Position numbers and translations under genes: made by a program. From NCBI GenBank assembly GCA_037962975.1, contig CM075670.1:230572242-230636241 (forward strand): a stretch of DNA of 64,000 nucleotides, read 5' to 3'. Shown piece after piece: positions 43,053-55,415 of this stretch. The stretch's first letter is position 1; every line of letters begins with the position of its first letter. The notes beneath the pieces were generated by a model. That model was given only the letters and a program-made list of their open reading frames with translations, was not told the DNA's origin and did no database searches. Source of the stretch: Clitoria ternatea (Eukaryota; Streptophyta; Magnoliopsida; Fabales; Fabaceae).

Positions 43053-45294
43053 ATGTCTTCTTTCTCGTCTAACCATGACCAAGAACAAGACAGCTCTTGT
43101 GAAATTATTTCAAACCCTTCTGTCTGTTGGCCATCCGGGGTTCCTTGTCAAGGACCTCAGCTCACACAAATGGACATCTGCATGTGGATGACTCCGGCTA
43201 ACCTGGGTAATACTTCCCAAGAACTGGAGTCTTCCACTTTCGGTGTTCAGGAACCACAATCTCCTTTACCCCTCGTATCTCCAGACCGGGGTGAAGATTC
43301 CAGCGTAGTACAGTACTACGCTGATGATACTAACTTTTACTCCATTGTCCCATTTTTAGCGCACGTAGTGACTATGGACATCGCTGGTTTGTCTGTCTTA
43401 AGAAACGACCCTGATGATACCTTCATGATTACCGATAAGGTAACTTGGCTGGCCTGAAAAGCTGAGGATCCGTACTTTTGGGTTTCTTAGGTTGTGTTCG
43501 CCATCTACAGCTGCCTCGCCTAGCCTATGGATGGGGTAGAGCTTGAGATTGAATACGACTAGCGCGCGAAGAAGTACGCCAATTACTTTGTCTTTTTTGC
43601 CCCCACACTCATAGAGCGGATCTACCACATCCCCAGGGACCGCTTCATTTTTTTCCATGACTGCATAATAACTAAGATGGGAGTCTGGTTCCCCCTTAAC
43701 AAAATCGAGATGGGGGTGTTGCATTTTTTGGACATCGTCCTCAACCAGCTCTATCCCAATGGCTGGGCCCTGGTCCTTTCGCTTGAAGTCCTTGGCAAGC
43801 ACCCCGGCTTCATTCCCACCATCACCATCTTCTTCTAGTTCACCCACGTAATGCACCGTGGTGGTACTAGGATGGGTTTCATGAACATGTGATGTCAGAG
43901 TGACATCGTCAACTTCAAAGCCTTTGCAGATTTCTACAAAATTGCTGGGGGTTCTTTCAAGAACTCATTCTTGAAACTCTTCGTCAAAGGGACAGACCCT
44001 CCTTTCTGGAAGGACAAGGAAGACCAATTTAGGATTCACATCGGCTGGACTCACAAGCACTTCTTACTGGAGAGCTCGGCTTATGCCATTGAGGAATCTA
44101 CTCTCTCCGAGTCCGCCAAGATGGTGGTTGACACCCTCCACAATATCTCTCGGGGTGCCCTCATTAAGTGTCGTTCTTTTCTTGGCACCGCGGAGACATA
44201 AAATGAGTACCTTGCTCATTTGGGTATTTACCCTTTCTTAACCTTATTTTAGTCATTTTTGTACTCTGGCTTTGCTAATGACTTGTCTTCTTTTCTGGGA
44301 ACACAAGTGCAGCCGTATTGGAGAACCTCCGCAAGCTGATGGAGGGTTCGGTGGCTGACGTTTCTGTAAAAAATAATGTCACCTCGAAGATGAGGAAATC
44401 CTTCAGACTCCATGTTTCAGGCAGGGTGATACCTGTTGAGGATGCCCCTTAAGTTTTGGACAAAGATAGAGGGTTAACCCCACCCCTTAAGTTTTGGACA
44501 AAGGTAAGGGGGTGGCCACTGAGGCCCCTACTAAAGGTGATGTCCCTCCTCCTTCTCGTTCCGGGGTGGACGCTCTGGAGGCGCTCATGGTCAGGACGCT
44601 TCCTCCCAACGTTGGCTTTGAGCTTCCGTTCCGCCTCAAGCAGGGACTTGAGAAGGACGATGTCACATTCGCCTTGAAGATACCGATGTGGTTCAACATC
44701 AAAACTCTCTCCGCCATCTATTCTGCCATTATTGAGGTTCTGTAATTAGAGATAGACCGCTTAAAAGAGAAGAACTCCTGCTTTTCCGAGGACTGCGGTC
44801 GAGCTCATCAAAGGATTAAGTCCTTCAATGAAGCAAATTAGGCTCTTCAGCAATCTGAGGAGGGCTGGAAGAAGGATAATGACGGACTCCTTGGGAAGGT
44901 GGACAAACTGGAGGGTCTCGTGACTGATCTTCAGAAGAAGAATGAGGAGTTATCCACGATGGTGAATAACTAGCAGAACAAATATCAAGATGACATGTTG
45001 TAATTTACTCACGTCGTCATGGACTCCTTTAGTCATGCAGTCCTCCAGGTAATCCATCGGAACCGGGATACCCCCTTCAATCTGAATGGGATTAGTTTTT
45101 TCAACCGATTCTGGAATGGTGAGTTGGTAACCGAAATGGGAGGTCAGTCTTATACTTCTTCTGATGAGCCCTTCAAGCTTGCACCTCTAGCAGCGGGAGA
45201 AGATGATGGCCTTCCGGATGGAGACCCAAAGGGCGAGGAAGCTGATGCTGGTTCAGAGGGGAAGGAGGAAGAAGGTGGGCCCTCGCACCCTTAG
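43053..45294 (+). pseudogene. Antisense extra ORF of the Tat element ('putative gypsy type transposon' family)
   Basis: The + strand, opposite to gag-pol, carries pieces of a protein resembling the 'putative gypsy type transposon' family. The first open part is 43053-43457 (134 residues, starting MSSFSSNHDQEQDSS). It continues past stops through YANYFVFFAPTLIERIYHIP, VLNQLYPNGWALVL and FKNSFLKLFVKGTDPPFWKD (43971-44201). Later pieces run to about 45294 (MDSFSHAVLQVIHRNRDTPF and an acidic end EDDGLPDGDPKGEE). At least six stops and an intron-like gap at 44202-44310 break it. Tat elements such as Grande and Retand carry an antisense ORF in this place. Its function is unknown. Confidence 0.65.
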
Positions 45295-48200
45295 TTTATT
45301 TTTTCTTCTCTTGCTCTGTAGGTGGGATGAGCTCCGCCCCTTTTTTGAATATCTTAAATTGCTTAGTCGATGTGCTTCCTTTTTGTAACCACTTTCTGAT
45401 TTTGTAATGAAGTTAGTATTTTCGCTCTACCGTCTTGCCTTTTACTTTAACTGCTTTAATATAATGGAACCGAACTGGATAATTTTCAATTACTTTATTT
45501 ATTCCAGAGTCTTTGATAAAATTTAACCGCTCTGAGGTTTCAAACATTATCTAACCTCTCCTGGGTCTTTTTGACCACTCTGGGTTTAAATAGAAACTTA
45601 ACCATTCTGGGGTCCTTGGACCACTCCGGGATTTAATGGAATCTTAACCACTCCCGGTCCTTAGACCATTCCGGGGTTAAATAGAAACTTAACGACTCTG
45701 GGGTCCTCGTATCGCTCCGGGGTTTAATAGAAACTTTACCACTCTGGGGTCCTTGGACTACTTCATGATTGAGTGAATAAAGCATCGTTAGAACCAAATA
45801 ACAAGTACCTTAAATTCTTCAAAGAATTTTATTGATGAAAAAGCACCCCGGCTACATGCCTCATTAAAAACCTTCTAAGTAAACCTTATGGGATAAACCT
45901 TAGGTAGGGAAAAAAAGCGCATGACTTGTGTCAGTTAGCTAAAATACATATGAAGATTCTTTACATTCCATTTATTTTTTAAAAACCTTGCCTTATAGAG
46001 TTTCTAACAGATACGCCCCTCCTGTAGTGACATCATTCAGCCGGTATGGGCCTTCCCATATCAGTGCGAGTTTTCCCTTATGTGTAAATCTGTTACCAAC
46101 TAAGGCCCTTCTTAGTACTAGATCTCTGGTGCTGAACCTCCTTTTTTGTACTTTTTTGTTGTACCGTAGTGCCACCTTGGTCTTGATTGCCTGATCCCGG
46201 ACAAAGGCGGCCTCTCTTACTTCATGTAAGGACTCTAGTTCATCTTTCAGCCAATGTTCATTTTCTTTTTCATCAAACTGTTGGACTCTTGGGGAGATAT
46301 AATTAATTTCCACTGGTATTACTGCGTCGACTCTGTATACCAACCGGAATTGGGACTCCCCTGTCGATGAATGGGGCGTTGTTCGGTATGCCCAAAGGAC
46401 ATGACATAGTTGGTTTGCCCACTCCCCTTTCGCATTACCTAGCCGCTTCTACAATCCTTTAAGTATCTTCCTGTTTGCGACTTCGTCTTGTCCATTCGTT
46501 TGTGGATGTTCTACTGACGAGAAAACTTTTTGGATTCGTAGTCCTTCTAGTAAGCTCATGAACTTTGAATCCGTAAATTGTGTCGCGTGCTCCGTAATCA
46601 CTCTCCTGGGATTCCGAACCTAGTGACTATGTTTTCATACATAAATCTCCGAGTCTGGGTTGCTGTAATGTACACTACAGTCTCAGCTTCTATCCACTTA
46701 GTGAAATAGTCAACCCCTATAGTCAAGTATTTGACCTCGCCTGGTGCCTTTGGGAATGGTCCCAAGATATCCATTCCCCATTGGTGGAATGGCCATGGGA
46801 CTGCCTAGGTAAATAATTCTTCCACGGGGACGTGGTATTCGTTGCTGTTTTTATGGCATGCGTCACAGTTCTGGACGTACTCCACTGTGTCTTTCGTCAT
46901 TGTAGGCCATCAGTATCCAGCCCTGGCTATTATTCTAGTCGAACTTTTGCCACTATAGTGATGACCATATGTTTCCTCATGCACTTCGGCCATTACTTCT
47001 CCTATCTCTGCCTCATTCAAACATTTTAAGTATGGGGTTGATATCCCTCTTCGAAACAAATTCCCATCCACTAGCACATAGTTCGGTAACTCTTTTTTGA
47101 GCTTCTTTTTCTCCAAGGGGTCTGTTAGAAGTTGGCCATTTACCAGATACCTGATAATAGAGACGATCCATGAATCATCCGGGAATGCCTTTGACCGAAT
47201 GACGCAGACTTTTACTGGTGCCGCTATGCTAGGTTCGCCCAAGGTACTTCGAACAACCGTAGTTGTTGATCCCGCCTTCTTTGTGTTGGCTAATCGGGAT
47301 AGAACATCAGCTCTAACATTATCTTATTTTTGCACATGCTTGTACTCAATCTGGGTGAAGTTTTCTTCCAATTCTTTTACCTTCGCTAGGTACTGCTGTA
47401 AGAGCGGCTCTTTTTCCTGGTAGTTCCCATTAATTTGTGCGATCACCGACTGGGAATCACTGCAAAGTACGATGCTTTTGGCTCCGACATCTAATGCAGC
47501 TCGGAGTCGACAAGACAAGCCTCATACTCCGCTTGGTTGTTTGATGTCTTGAAATCAAACTTGAGGGAAATTTCTATGTTGACCCCATCCTCACTTTCTA
47601 TAACTACACCTGCTCCACATCCTTTTGAGTTTGAGGACCCATCTACAAAGATGGTCCAATGCTCCCGTATTTGCAAAAGGGGTTCACCTGTTAACTCTAT
47701 TATGAAATCGGCTAAAACTTGGGCCTTTATGGACGTTCTTGGCTCAAAGAAGATATCAAACTCCAAAAGTTCTATGGCCCATTTCGTCATCCTCCCTGCC
47801 AGGTTTGGTTTTTGCAGAACGGCCCGTAGTGGCAGGTCAGACCGTACCACAATGGGATAGGCGTGGAAATATTGTCTCAATCGTCTAGTGGTACAAACTA
47901 ACGCTAAAGCATCCTTCTCGAGCTTCTGATATCGTCCTTTAGATCCTTGCAACACCTTTCCTACAAAATGAACCGACATCTGTCCTTCCACAATTTCTTT
48001 TACCAGACGGTTCCCAACGCTTCATCAGATACAACTAAGTACACACAATTACTCACCTGGGTCCGGTTTTGTCAACACCGAAGGATTCACTAACACCTCC
48101 TTAAGACTCAGAAAGGTCTCTTCCTGCTCTTTTCCCCATTAAAACTTTTTATTCTTCTTTAAGATTTTGTACAATGGCAAAGCCCGGTGTGCCATTTTCG

Positions 48201-48394
48201 GCATGAACCGAGATAGGGGGACCACCTTTCCATTTAACGACTGCACCTCTCTCACATTCATTGGACTTTAGAGCTTCTTTATTACTTTACATTTGTCCGG
48301 ATTAGCTTCTATTCCCCTTTGAGTCAACATAAATCCTAGGAACCTCCCTGTTGGGACTATAAAGGTGCATTTTATAGGATTTAAACGCATGTTG

Positions 48395-49689
48395 TGTTAG
48401 TGTATGCACTATGAGCTTTATGTTTTTTCATTTGTATCATTTTTCTGCTTATCAATAAAATAAGTATTTCAGTTTAAAATTGTTTTAAAATGTATTTATC
48501 CTTGGAGTAATAGGTCATATGAAAGTTATTCCTAAAATGTCCCTAGTCAAGTATTTACATGGGGACATGTAATTACACTGAGACTAGTGTGTGAGTGTAC
48601 TGATGACCTGATCTCACAGATCATAGATATAGATGATATCAAGTTTTCACACGGGTACCCATTAAGAGTAATGATGTACTGGACAGACCCACCATGAGAA
48701 TGTTGCATGGATCGTTACATGAATGTCATAAACGATTCTCAATGTGATAATGGTATATGTAGTCCTTCGACCTGAAGTCATTACGATTCCTACATGAAGA
48801 GTTTATTGTTTTAATACAATTAAACGTCTTCTATAACAAGAGGACTATAAAGGTTGTGATTAGGCAATGAACAAATTATGAAGAGGGATATGAGTGATGT
48901 AGATGAGATTTGTCTCTCCTATGTGACAGGAGTAATATCTATAGGCCACTTGATGGAGTAAGACTAAGAAAACACATGGCCATGCTAGAAAGAATAAATA
49001 TTAGATATTTATTCGGATCAAGTCTACTCCGGTATCAAGTAAAATAAATTAGGTCGTACAAGGATGACACGACCATGCCTTGGGCCCAATTAGGATATCG
49101 TGACAAAAGGAACAAACATATTAAATAATTATCACTTATAGGTTATATTGATATTAAATAATATTTGGACATAATGATGCATTGCTAGATGCCGCTCTTA
49201 TTTTATATTAATAATAAAATAATTTATTATTAATATGACTGGGTATTTTACTTATAGGGTCACACACATAGAGTAAGCCCATCAGAAAATGTTTTGTTTT
49301 ATTTTAGTTGGACTAAAATAAAGCTATTGGGCCTAACTCATTTAGAATGAGTAAGGAGCCCACTCTTTAGAGAGAACAAATTAGGTTAAACCTAAGCCTA
49401 TAAATAGAGCATAAGATGCTCATAGGCCGTTCACTAAAGTTAGACACAAATTCGCAAAAGTTACAAGAGCTACACGCCGTCAAACTAGCAGTTGGCAAGT
49501 GTTGCGATTCTGGTGGAAGTGCTCGTGTGGACTCCTAAAGGACGAGGTTACGACTGCTTTGGTGTTCTTCAAGAGGTAATCCAAAATGTGTGTTTTTTGT
49601 GTTTGTTTTATGCTTTGAAAGACGGCACTTTGCAAATTCTATGGAATCCCTGTTTTTTCCGCTGCTCATGTTCTAGGGATTCCCTAACA
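48395..49689 (+). mobile_element. Solo LTR inserted in the Tat reverse transcriptase
   Basis: The 1295-bp insert starts TGTTAGTGTATGC and ends CCCTAACA (termini TGTTAG/CTAACA). It is flanked by perfect TGTTG duplications (48390-48394 and 49690-49694). Removing it rejoins the reverse transcriptase reading at the Asn-Met junction. It has a promoter-like CCTATAAATAGAGC at about 49397 and no coding sequence. The size and termini fit a copia-type LTR; the family is not identified. Confidence 0.88.
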
Positions 49690-50754
49690 TGTTGTACATA
49701 TGTGTTCTTTGAAATATCGTTCTTAAATCTTCCACATGGTCACCTCCTACCGGTGTCTTAGCTATGATGTCGTCTACATACACTTCAACTATTTTGGACC
49801 TCGTTCCATCAAAGACTTTATTCATCATCCTTTGATACGTTGCGCCAATGTTCTTGAGTCTGAACGTCATTACCGTATAACAGAAAACTTCTTTGTCATT
49901 TATGAATACGGTTTTTTCTTCATCATCTTTCCACATTTGAATTTGATTATAACCAGAGTAGGCGTCCATAAACGAGAGAAACTGATACCCTAAAGAATCA
50001 TCTACCATTTGATCTATGCTTGGGAGTAAGTAAGGATTCTCTGGACAACACTTGTTCAGGTTTGTGAAATCAGTGCATATCCACCATTTTCCATTTGCTT
50101 TCTTCACCATTACGACATTAGACACCCAGGTCGAATATTGGACTTCCCTAATAAATCTTGCTTTCAACAACTCCTCTGTCTGCTTATAAGCGGCTTGCTA
50201 CTTTTCTGGTCCAAGTATCCTTTTCTTCTGTGCTACCACTCTTGACTTCAGATAGACTGCTAATTTGTGACGCCAAAAGTTTGGATTTATCCCTGGCATA
50301 TCCGCCGCTGTCCATGCAAAGAGATGCTTGAATTCTTTCAAAAGTTTAACCAACCACACTTCAATGTCTTTCTCTAAACAGTGATTTATTCTGGTTGTCT
50401 TGCTGGGGTCATCATCCAATATTACTTTCTTGACTCCTCCCTCCGGGGTAGGCCTCTGGGGGTTTACAGGGTCTGTTATCATCTCCTCTCTTGGGTCTAG
50501 GTCTATCAAATTCACTGATCCAGGTACCGGACCACCCTCATTCAAACATTTCCTCTTAACTGTTTCTTCTACTTTAATCATCAAAACACTCAGGTTATAA
50601 CAATATCTTGTCATCTGTTGGTCCCCCTTTACTACAGATACTTGATTATCCTTATCTATAAACTTGATTAACAAGTGTGGTGTTGTAACCACTGCTTCAA
50701 AAGCGTTCAGGGATGGCCTACCTAAGATTCCATTGAAATGGGACTTCACATCTA

Positions 50755-51409
50755 GGGGTGAACAAGTACTGGATTGGATTGGATTGGATCGGATTTGTGT
50801 AATTTTTTTTTGAAATCCAATCCAATCCGATCCGATCTAAATTGGTTTGGATTGGATTGGATAATTGAATATCCGATTAAAGAAAATTTGTTATATTTTT
50901 TTATGAAACCACAATATAAAAAAATTCTAACATCTTAAAGTCCATGTCAAACATCACAACATAATACTTATTAGTGTTTAATAACATACATCATCAATAA
51001 AAATATAAATCAAATCCATTTTAGCAATACATTTAAATTTAAAATAAAATGACAACAATAACAAGGTAGCTATGCCATATTTTTTTATTAACGTGGGTGT
51101 GGATTGAGTATTTCTATTTTTTTAACCTTGGATTAGGTATTCCCTTATTTGCTCTAAAAGGAAAAACATGAGTATGTGAGAAAAAATATTAATATATATA
51201 TATATTTAAATAAAATAAATAATATAAAAATAGGTTGGGTACTCATCGAGTACTCGAATTTTTAAACGTCAAATCCGATATCCGATTCGATTATAATTGG
51301 ATCTTGGTTGGATTAGATTGGATTTGATCTGATGACCAAAAAATCCAATCCAATTTAATTAGATTGGATTGGATAATCGGATTAAACGGGTAGATCTGAC
51401 CTGCTCAGC
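50755..51409. mobile_element. hAT-like MITE with GGATT pentamer runs, inside the Tat pol
   Basis: The 655-bp insert is flanked by the perfect 8-bp duplication CACATCTA (50747-50754 and 51410-51417), the hAT size. The ends GGGGTGAACAAG and the complement of CTGCTCAGC are short degenerate inverted repeats. Both arms contain runs of GGATTGGATTGGATT and its complement AATCCAATCCAATCC, and the middle is AT-rich. The pol reading frame is split at the ...IIDV/KSHFNG junction. Confidence 0.85.
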
Positions 51410-52001
51410 CACATCTATTATTAACACCCGAGTTCAGACAATCTTTGACCCCGGTTCTCCATCGAATGTCAATCTCGTATCCAATTATCCTTTGGTGGGT
51501 TATTTTGCTCCATTAAAGGCTGTTAAATCCTGAGTGTAGGGTTGTAAATCATTGTCTGTTAGCCTCATCTTTTTGAAGCAATCATAAAAGATTATATCAC
51601 AAGAACTTCCTTGATCCACCAAGATTCTCTTGATTGTTTTATTGGCTATCACAGCCTCGATAACCACCGCGTCATCTCTTCCAGGCATAGTGGGTCCAGT
51701 CTTCATCTGAGAATGTGATCATCGGGGTTACACTCCACCCCGGTACAACTTATTATCTATTTTCATTTGAACATACATGATCATCCTCCTACGATTATAT
51801 CGGTCACATCCTTTCTTCCCAAACCAGGAGGCTTCATCCATGACTCATCATCTTCTTCAATGTTATCTATAACAACCTTTCCTTTATCCAGGGCTTGCTT
51901 TTTTGGATCTCTGTTCTCTTCTTCAACCAGACCGGTGTCCATTCTTCTGGGGGTTCTTTCGCTTACTCTTTGTACACCCCCTGTCGGAATAGATACTATT
52001 T

Positions 52002-52892
52002 TTACTTTCCTTCTCTAATCAAAGTTTCAGTGGCTTCTTTTAACTGCCTGCACTCGTTCGTGTTATGACCGGTCTGCTCATGAAACTTACAATACTTGCT
52101 CATGTTACCTATTCTCTTCATAGGCATAGGCTTTCTGATTCCACTCACCACAAAACTTCTCATCCCTACTTCTCTTAGAATTTGACTGGGTCGTACTGCC
52201 AGGGGTGTAAATTGGGTTGAATTGACACTTCGGCGCTTCTTCTGCCTTAGAGGGGGGTCTCGCTCCCTATTCCCACCAATTTTTGGTCCTATTCGCTCAT
52301 GGATTTGTGATCGGTCTTCTGTAACTAGAGTCTTTCCCTTTGCTGCAGCCAAGTGCATTTCTCTTCCTACATATTTCGTAGCTTTTCTCTAAAATTCTTC
52401 AAATGTCTGGGGTGCCCCTTTCACCAAAGATAGGGCGAAAGACGACTGTGGTTTGAGGGCCTCGACCGCTATGTGCAACTGAATCCGCTCAGTCAATCCT
52501 AGTACCAACGCTGCTTCCTTGTAAAATCTTTTTAAGAAATCTCTAAGACTTTCATTCGATCCTTGCTTGATTTTAGCCAGTGTGTGGGACGTCCTAGGAA
52601 CATCTCTTAACACCACAAAGTGTTGTAGGAAGGCATGGGCTAAATCATCCCAGCAGTCTATTGACCCCGATGGTAAACTTTTAAACCATCCTAAAGCTTC
52701 AGCAGACAGGGTCCTTGGAAACATTCTACATATTACGTCCCCTTCTGCTCCTAGGAATAGTGACTCATTTGCATAAGCATCTAAATGTCGTCCTGGGCCG
52801 GACTCTCCATTATATTTTCTGATCGACAGTGGTTGAGGGGTTTGTAAATGCCTTGGAATGGATACACACATCAACCTTTTAGTAAATGGCAC
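52002..52892 (-). pseudogene. gag of the Tat element
   Basis: One frame encodes a retrotransposon gag core (52892-52389: ALGWFKSLPSGSIDCWDDLA, SLRDFLKRFYKEA) followed in the same frame, past an in-frame TAG at 52389, by a nucleocapsid-like part with YCKFHEQTGHNTNECRQL (to 52002). The finger is of the C-H-H-C type typical for this lineage. The true N-terminus lies upstream towards 53300 in another frame and is decayed. The single stop alone would prevent a full-length Gag. Confidence 0.85.
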
Positions 52893-53333
52893 ACTGAACC
52901 TGTATTCTCCAATTCATCTTTGTAGTGGACCTCTCCTCTGGTTGTTCATATCTATGGTTTGGTACGTTAACTCTCGCTCATCGAGTGTTTGTGCTTGTGA
53001 ATATTCGTGGGTTTGGGAAGGCTTCTGTGGCCTCCGTTCTCCTGCTACATCATTTCGCAATCCCCTATTTTGCTTTAACTCTTGTATTTCCATCTGCAGT
53101 TATTTAATAAGCTTGTCCCGTGGGTCTGGTTGTTGGACAGTCTGCATCCTTCCCTAAGGTTGATCTGTTCTAGGGGTCTCCATGAATCCGCCCCTGAATT
53201 GTAAGATCCGGGGTTTGACCTTTGGGCGACGCTCTCGACATGTCCTTCAAGAGCTCTATTTCGCCTGTTAGCTTCCATAACTTCTACTTTGATGATGTGG
53301 GACTTAGTTTATAGGTCCCACTGGGCGTGCCAA

Positions 53334-53918
53334 TGATATGTCTGGGGTACGAGGTCAAAGTGATTGACTTTCAAACCGGCGTCGAAGTTCTCCCTCCCCC
53401 TCTCTTTCTCTTTCTCTTTATTCACCATCTCAGTGAGAGTACGGTATTATAAACCTGGGTTCAGTGGGAACTCCAAGCCCTTTACATTTAAGGTAATGAA
53501 AAAGTCACTTCCATTTGTTGTCCTTGAAACCACACCGGAGGTGTACCTGTAAAAGGGACTCTGATGCTTAAGTCCGTACGGTTTTAACGGAGAAATTGGT
53601 ATTACAGGGTAATAGTAACAGAGTAAGAGTGCCCTATGATTTGCTTAAGTGTGTTTATGTGTTAATAAATAAGTTATTTATACATGGTCCCCTTTAACAC
53701 AAGTGGGTGATTTGACCCGTGTCAGGAGTCAAATCTTGTAGCTTTTACAGATGCAAGTTGCCTACTTGCCTATTTGGGCCGGGTCACAATTATGTTCTGT
53801 ATTGATAAGATGCTTAACTTTGGTATGTATGGGACCAGTTTAGTTCTATTTGTGCACTTGCATTTTTGCCCCTTATCCAGAGTAGATAGTATAAGGGACC
53901 GGTATCCATACCGGATCA
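53334..53918 (-). repeat. 5' LTR of the Tat element (585 bp)
   Basis: Partner of 41943-42514. Next to it on the internal side is the primer-binding-like stretch GTCCCACTGGGCGTGCCAA (+ strand). Confidence 0.9.
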
Positions 53919-53923
53919 AGATA

Positions 53924-54190
53924 CAATTACATAAACATAGTTGGGCATGGTGATGCTAGATGTTAGGCGTGCTAACACTCACAAACAGAGAAGAAATGCT
54001 TGCCTTAGGTATTCCGGTGTGGGGATGTTCCTCCTTAGGCATTGTGACACGTAAAAAATGAGTATTAGGAGGTCCTGGGTGTCACCACACTTAATTTTGG
54101 GTGTCACGATGCGCAAACAGACATGAGACACTAATTATAAGCGTCGTAACACTCACTTCAGGTGTCATACCACGCTCAGCCTTCAACAAC
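53924..54190 (-). mobile_element. Other side of the interrupted older LTR, with GTGTCAC-like words
   Basis: Degenerate words GTGTCACCACAC, GTGTCACGATGCG, GCGTCGTAACACTC and GTGTCATACCACGC recur every 20-40 bp. One forms a palindrome TGTTAG/CTAACA around GCGTG (about 53963-53979). This resembles the hairpin arrays elsewhere but is weaker. Confidence 0.35.
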
Positions 54191-55134
54191 ATTTTTTTCC
54201 AATAAAGGCAACACTTTTCAACTTTTATTTTCTTAAACTTCTCTTTCTTGCTCATTTACTTGCTTGTTAAGTTACCCTGCATAAAATTAATAAAAAAATA
54301 ATTATTTAGTTCACAATTAACTATAATTAACTCTAATTTATAATTAAATTATTTTCATAATATTTCTAATTTCCTAATACGTATTATTTATTATTTATTT
54401 TAAACATATTTAACTCATAATTAAGGAGGAATGATATAAAAAGGTCTCAAAGTTTGGGCAAAGGTGAATCACTCTTTTATATGATTTAGTGAGGCGAGGA
54501 AGGGTTTCTTTCCTTAAAGATCAATAATTGTGACTAGTGCTAGTACAAGGAAGAGATGTAGACAAATTTCATGGAATTAGAGATTTGATAAGAACCAGCC
54601 CATGGGAAGAAAATGGGGTATTGTTTAAAGGGGTGAGGTGATGGTAGTAGATCATGAGGTTGAGATGGGGAAGTTCTACCAGAGGGTAAAAGGTGAAGAA
54701 ATGTAGTACGGGCAATAATGTTTTTCATACTTTATGGAATAGGTTCTAATTGGGTCATGTAGGAATAAACCACCAACCAACACCTGTAAATATCAACATT
54801 CATAACACACGAGGTGGCACATTTATTACCTGGTTTCACTCTAACATTAATTATTTTACTGACTTGAGCGTCATAGTGTCTTCGCCCGTGACACCTTACT
54901 TCTCACATCAACACAAAATACCGGTGTGTGTAACGAATGAAGACTTGAAGACTTTTTGTTCTCATTGAACTTAAAGCTACAATTCTAGATCTCACTGGAC
55001 CAATGTAAAGCCTGGGCAAGAGAATATTGGTCTAAGATCGAAGGTTCTATCCCTTTATACTAGGCAGTTCATATATATAGGATGGCAATTCATGTTTTTG
55101 TAGTGTTAATTTATATACAACATGGATGAAGTGA
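54191..55134. other. No recognisable feature
   Basis: AT-rich gene-free sequence with short chance frames only. Confidence 0.4.
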
Positions 55135-55415
55135 ATGTGTACAGTAAAAATTATAGGTAAGGGTGGCGATGGTGGTGGTAACAATGGTGACGGTAATGGT
55201 GGTAATAGTGAGGGTGTGATGATGGTAAAAACGATGATGGTGGTGGCGATAGTAGTGGCAATGGTGGTAGGGTGATGATAATGTCATGGTGGTGGTGAGG
55301 GTTAGGGGGCGATAATGAGAGCGACAATGGTAATAATTATCACGTGATGATGATTGTGAAGGTGACAACAACGATAATGGTGGTAGCTGTGACAATGGTG
55401 GTGGTGATAATGGAC
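55135..55415. repeat. Imperfect GGT/GAT/AAT trinucleotide tract
   Basis: About 280 bp of loosely periodic GGTGGTGATGGTAAT sequence. The minus strand reads as a His/Thr/Tyr-rich frame that is low complexity, not a gene. Confidence 0.85.

Larger units (their letters stand above)
45993..51706 (-). pseudogene. pol of the Tat element: protease, RT, RNase H, integrase
   Basis: The protease part is 51706-51500 (ILVDQGSSCDII; DQG in place of the usual D-S/T-G). A MITE (50755-51409) cuts the linker just before KSHFNGILGRPSLNAF (50746 downwards). Reverse transcriptase runs 50170-49690 with YVDDI near 49770 and resumes at 48389 (MRLNPIKCTFIVPTGRFLGF) after the solo LTR. RNase H domains lie at 47991-47491 (LADFIIELTGE, then TIFVDGSSNSKGCGAGVV). 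Integrase has the zinc-binding part at 47242-46910 (HEETYGHHYSG), a core (VDYFTKW, then after a frameshift VITEHATQF where an Asp is usual, and SSVEHPQTNGQDE), and a C-terminal part at 46343-45993. Frameshifts and stops abound. Confidence 0.9.
41943..53918 (-). mobile_element. Complete Tat-lineage Ty3-gypsy retrotransposon, decayed, with nested insertions
   Basis: LTRs at 41943-42514 and 53334-53918 start TGATATG and end CCGGATCA on the + strand, and AGATA flanks both sides (41938-41942 and 53919-53923). On the minus strand the order is 5' LTR, primer site (TTGGCACGCCCAGTGGGAC next to the LTR), gag, protease, reverse transcriptase, two RNase H-like domains and integrase. An ORF in the opposite direction follows, then a purine tract AGCAAGGGGGCAAA and the 3' LTR. 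The extra RNase H and the antisense ORF point to the Tat lineage (Retand/Grande-like). A MITE and a solo LTR interrupt it. Net length without them is about 10 kb. Many stops and frameshifts mean it is dead. Confidence 0.9.

Noticed and set aside
43398..43856. Minus-strand 152-residue gene
   Set aside because: It is the opposite-strand shadow of the antisense ORF of the Tat element, whose + strand reading has the recognisable family motifs.
55111..55395. His/Thr/Tyr-rich minus-strand protein
   Set aside because: Translation of an imperfect trinucleotide tract; low complexity only.
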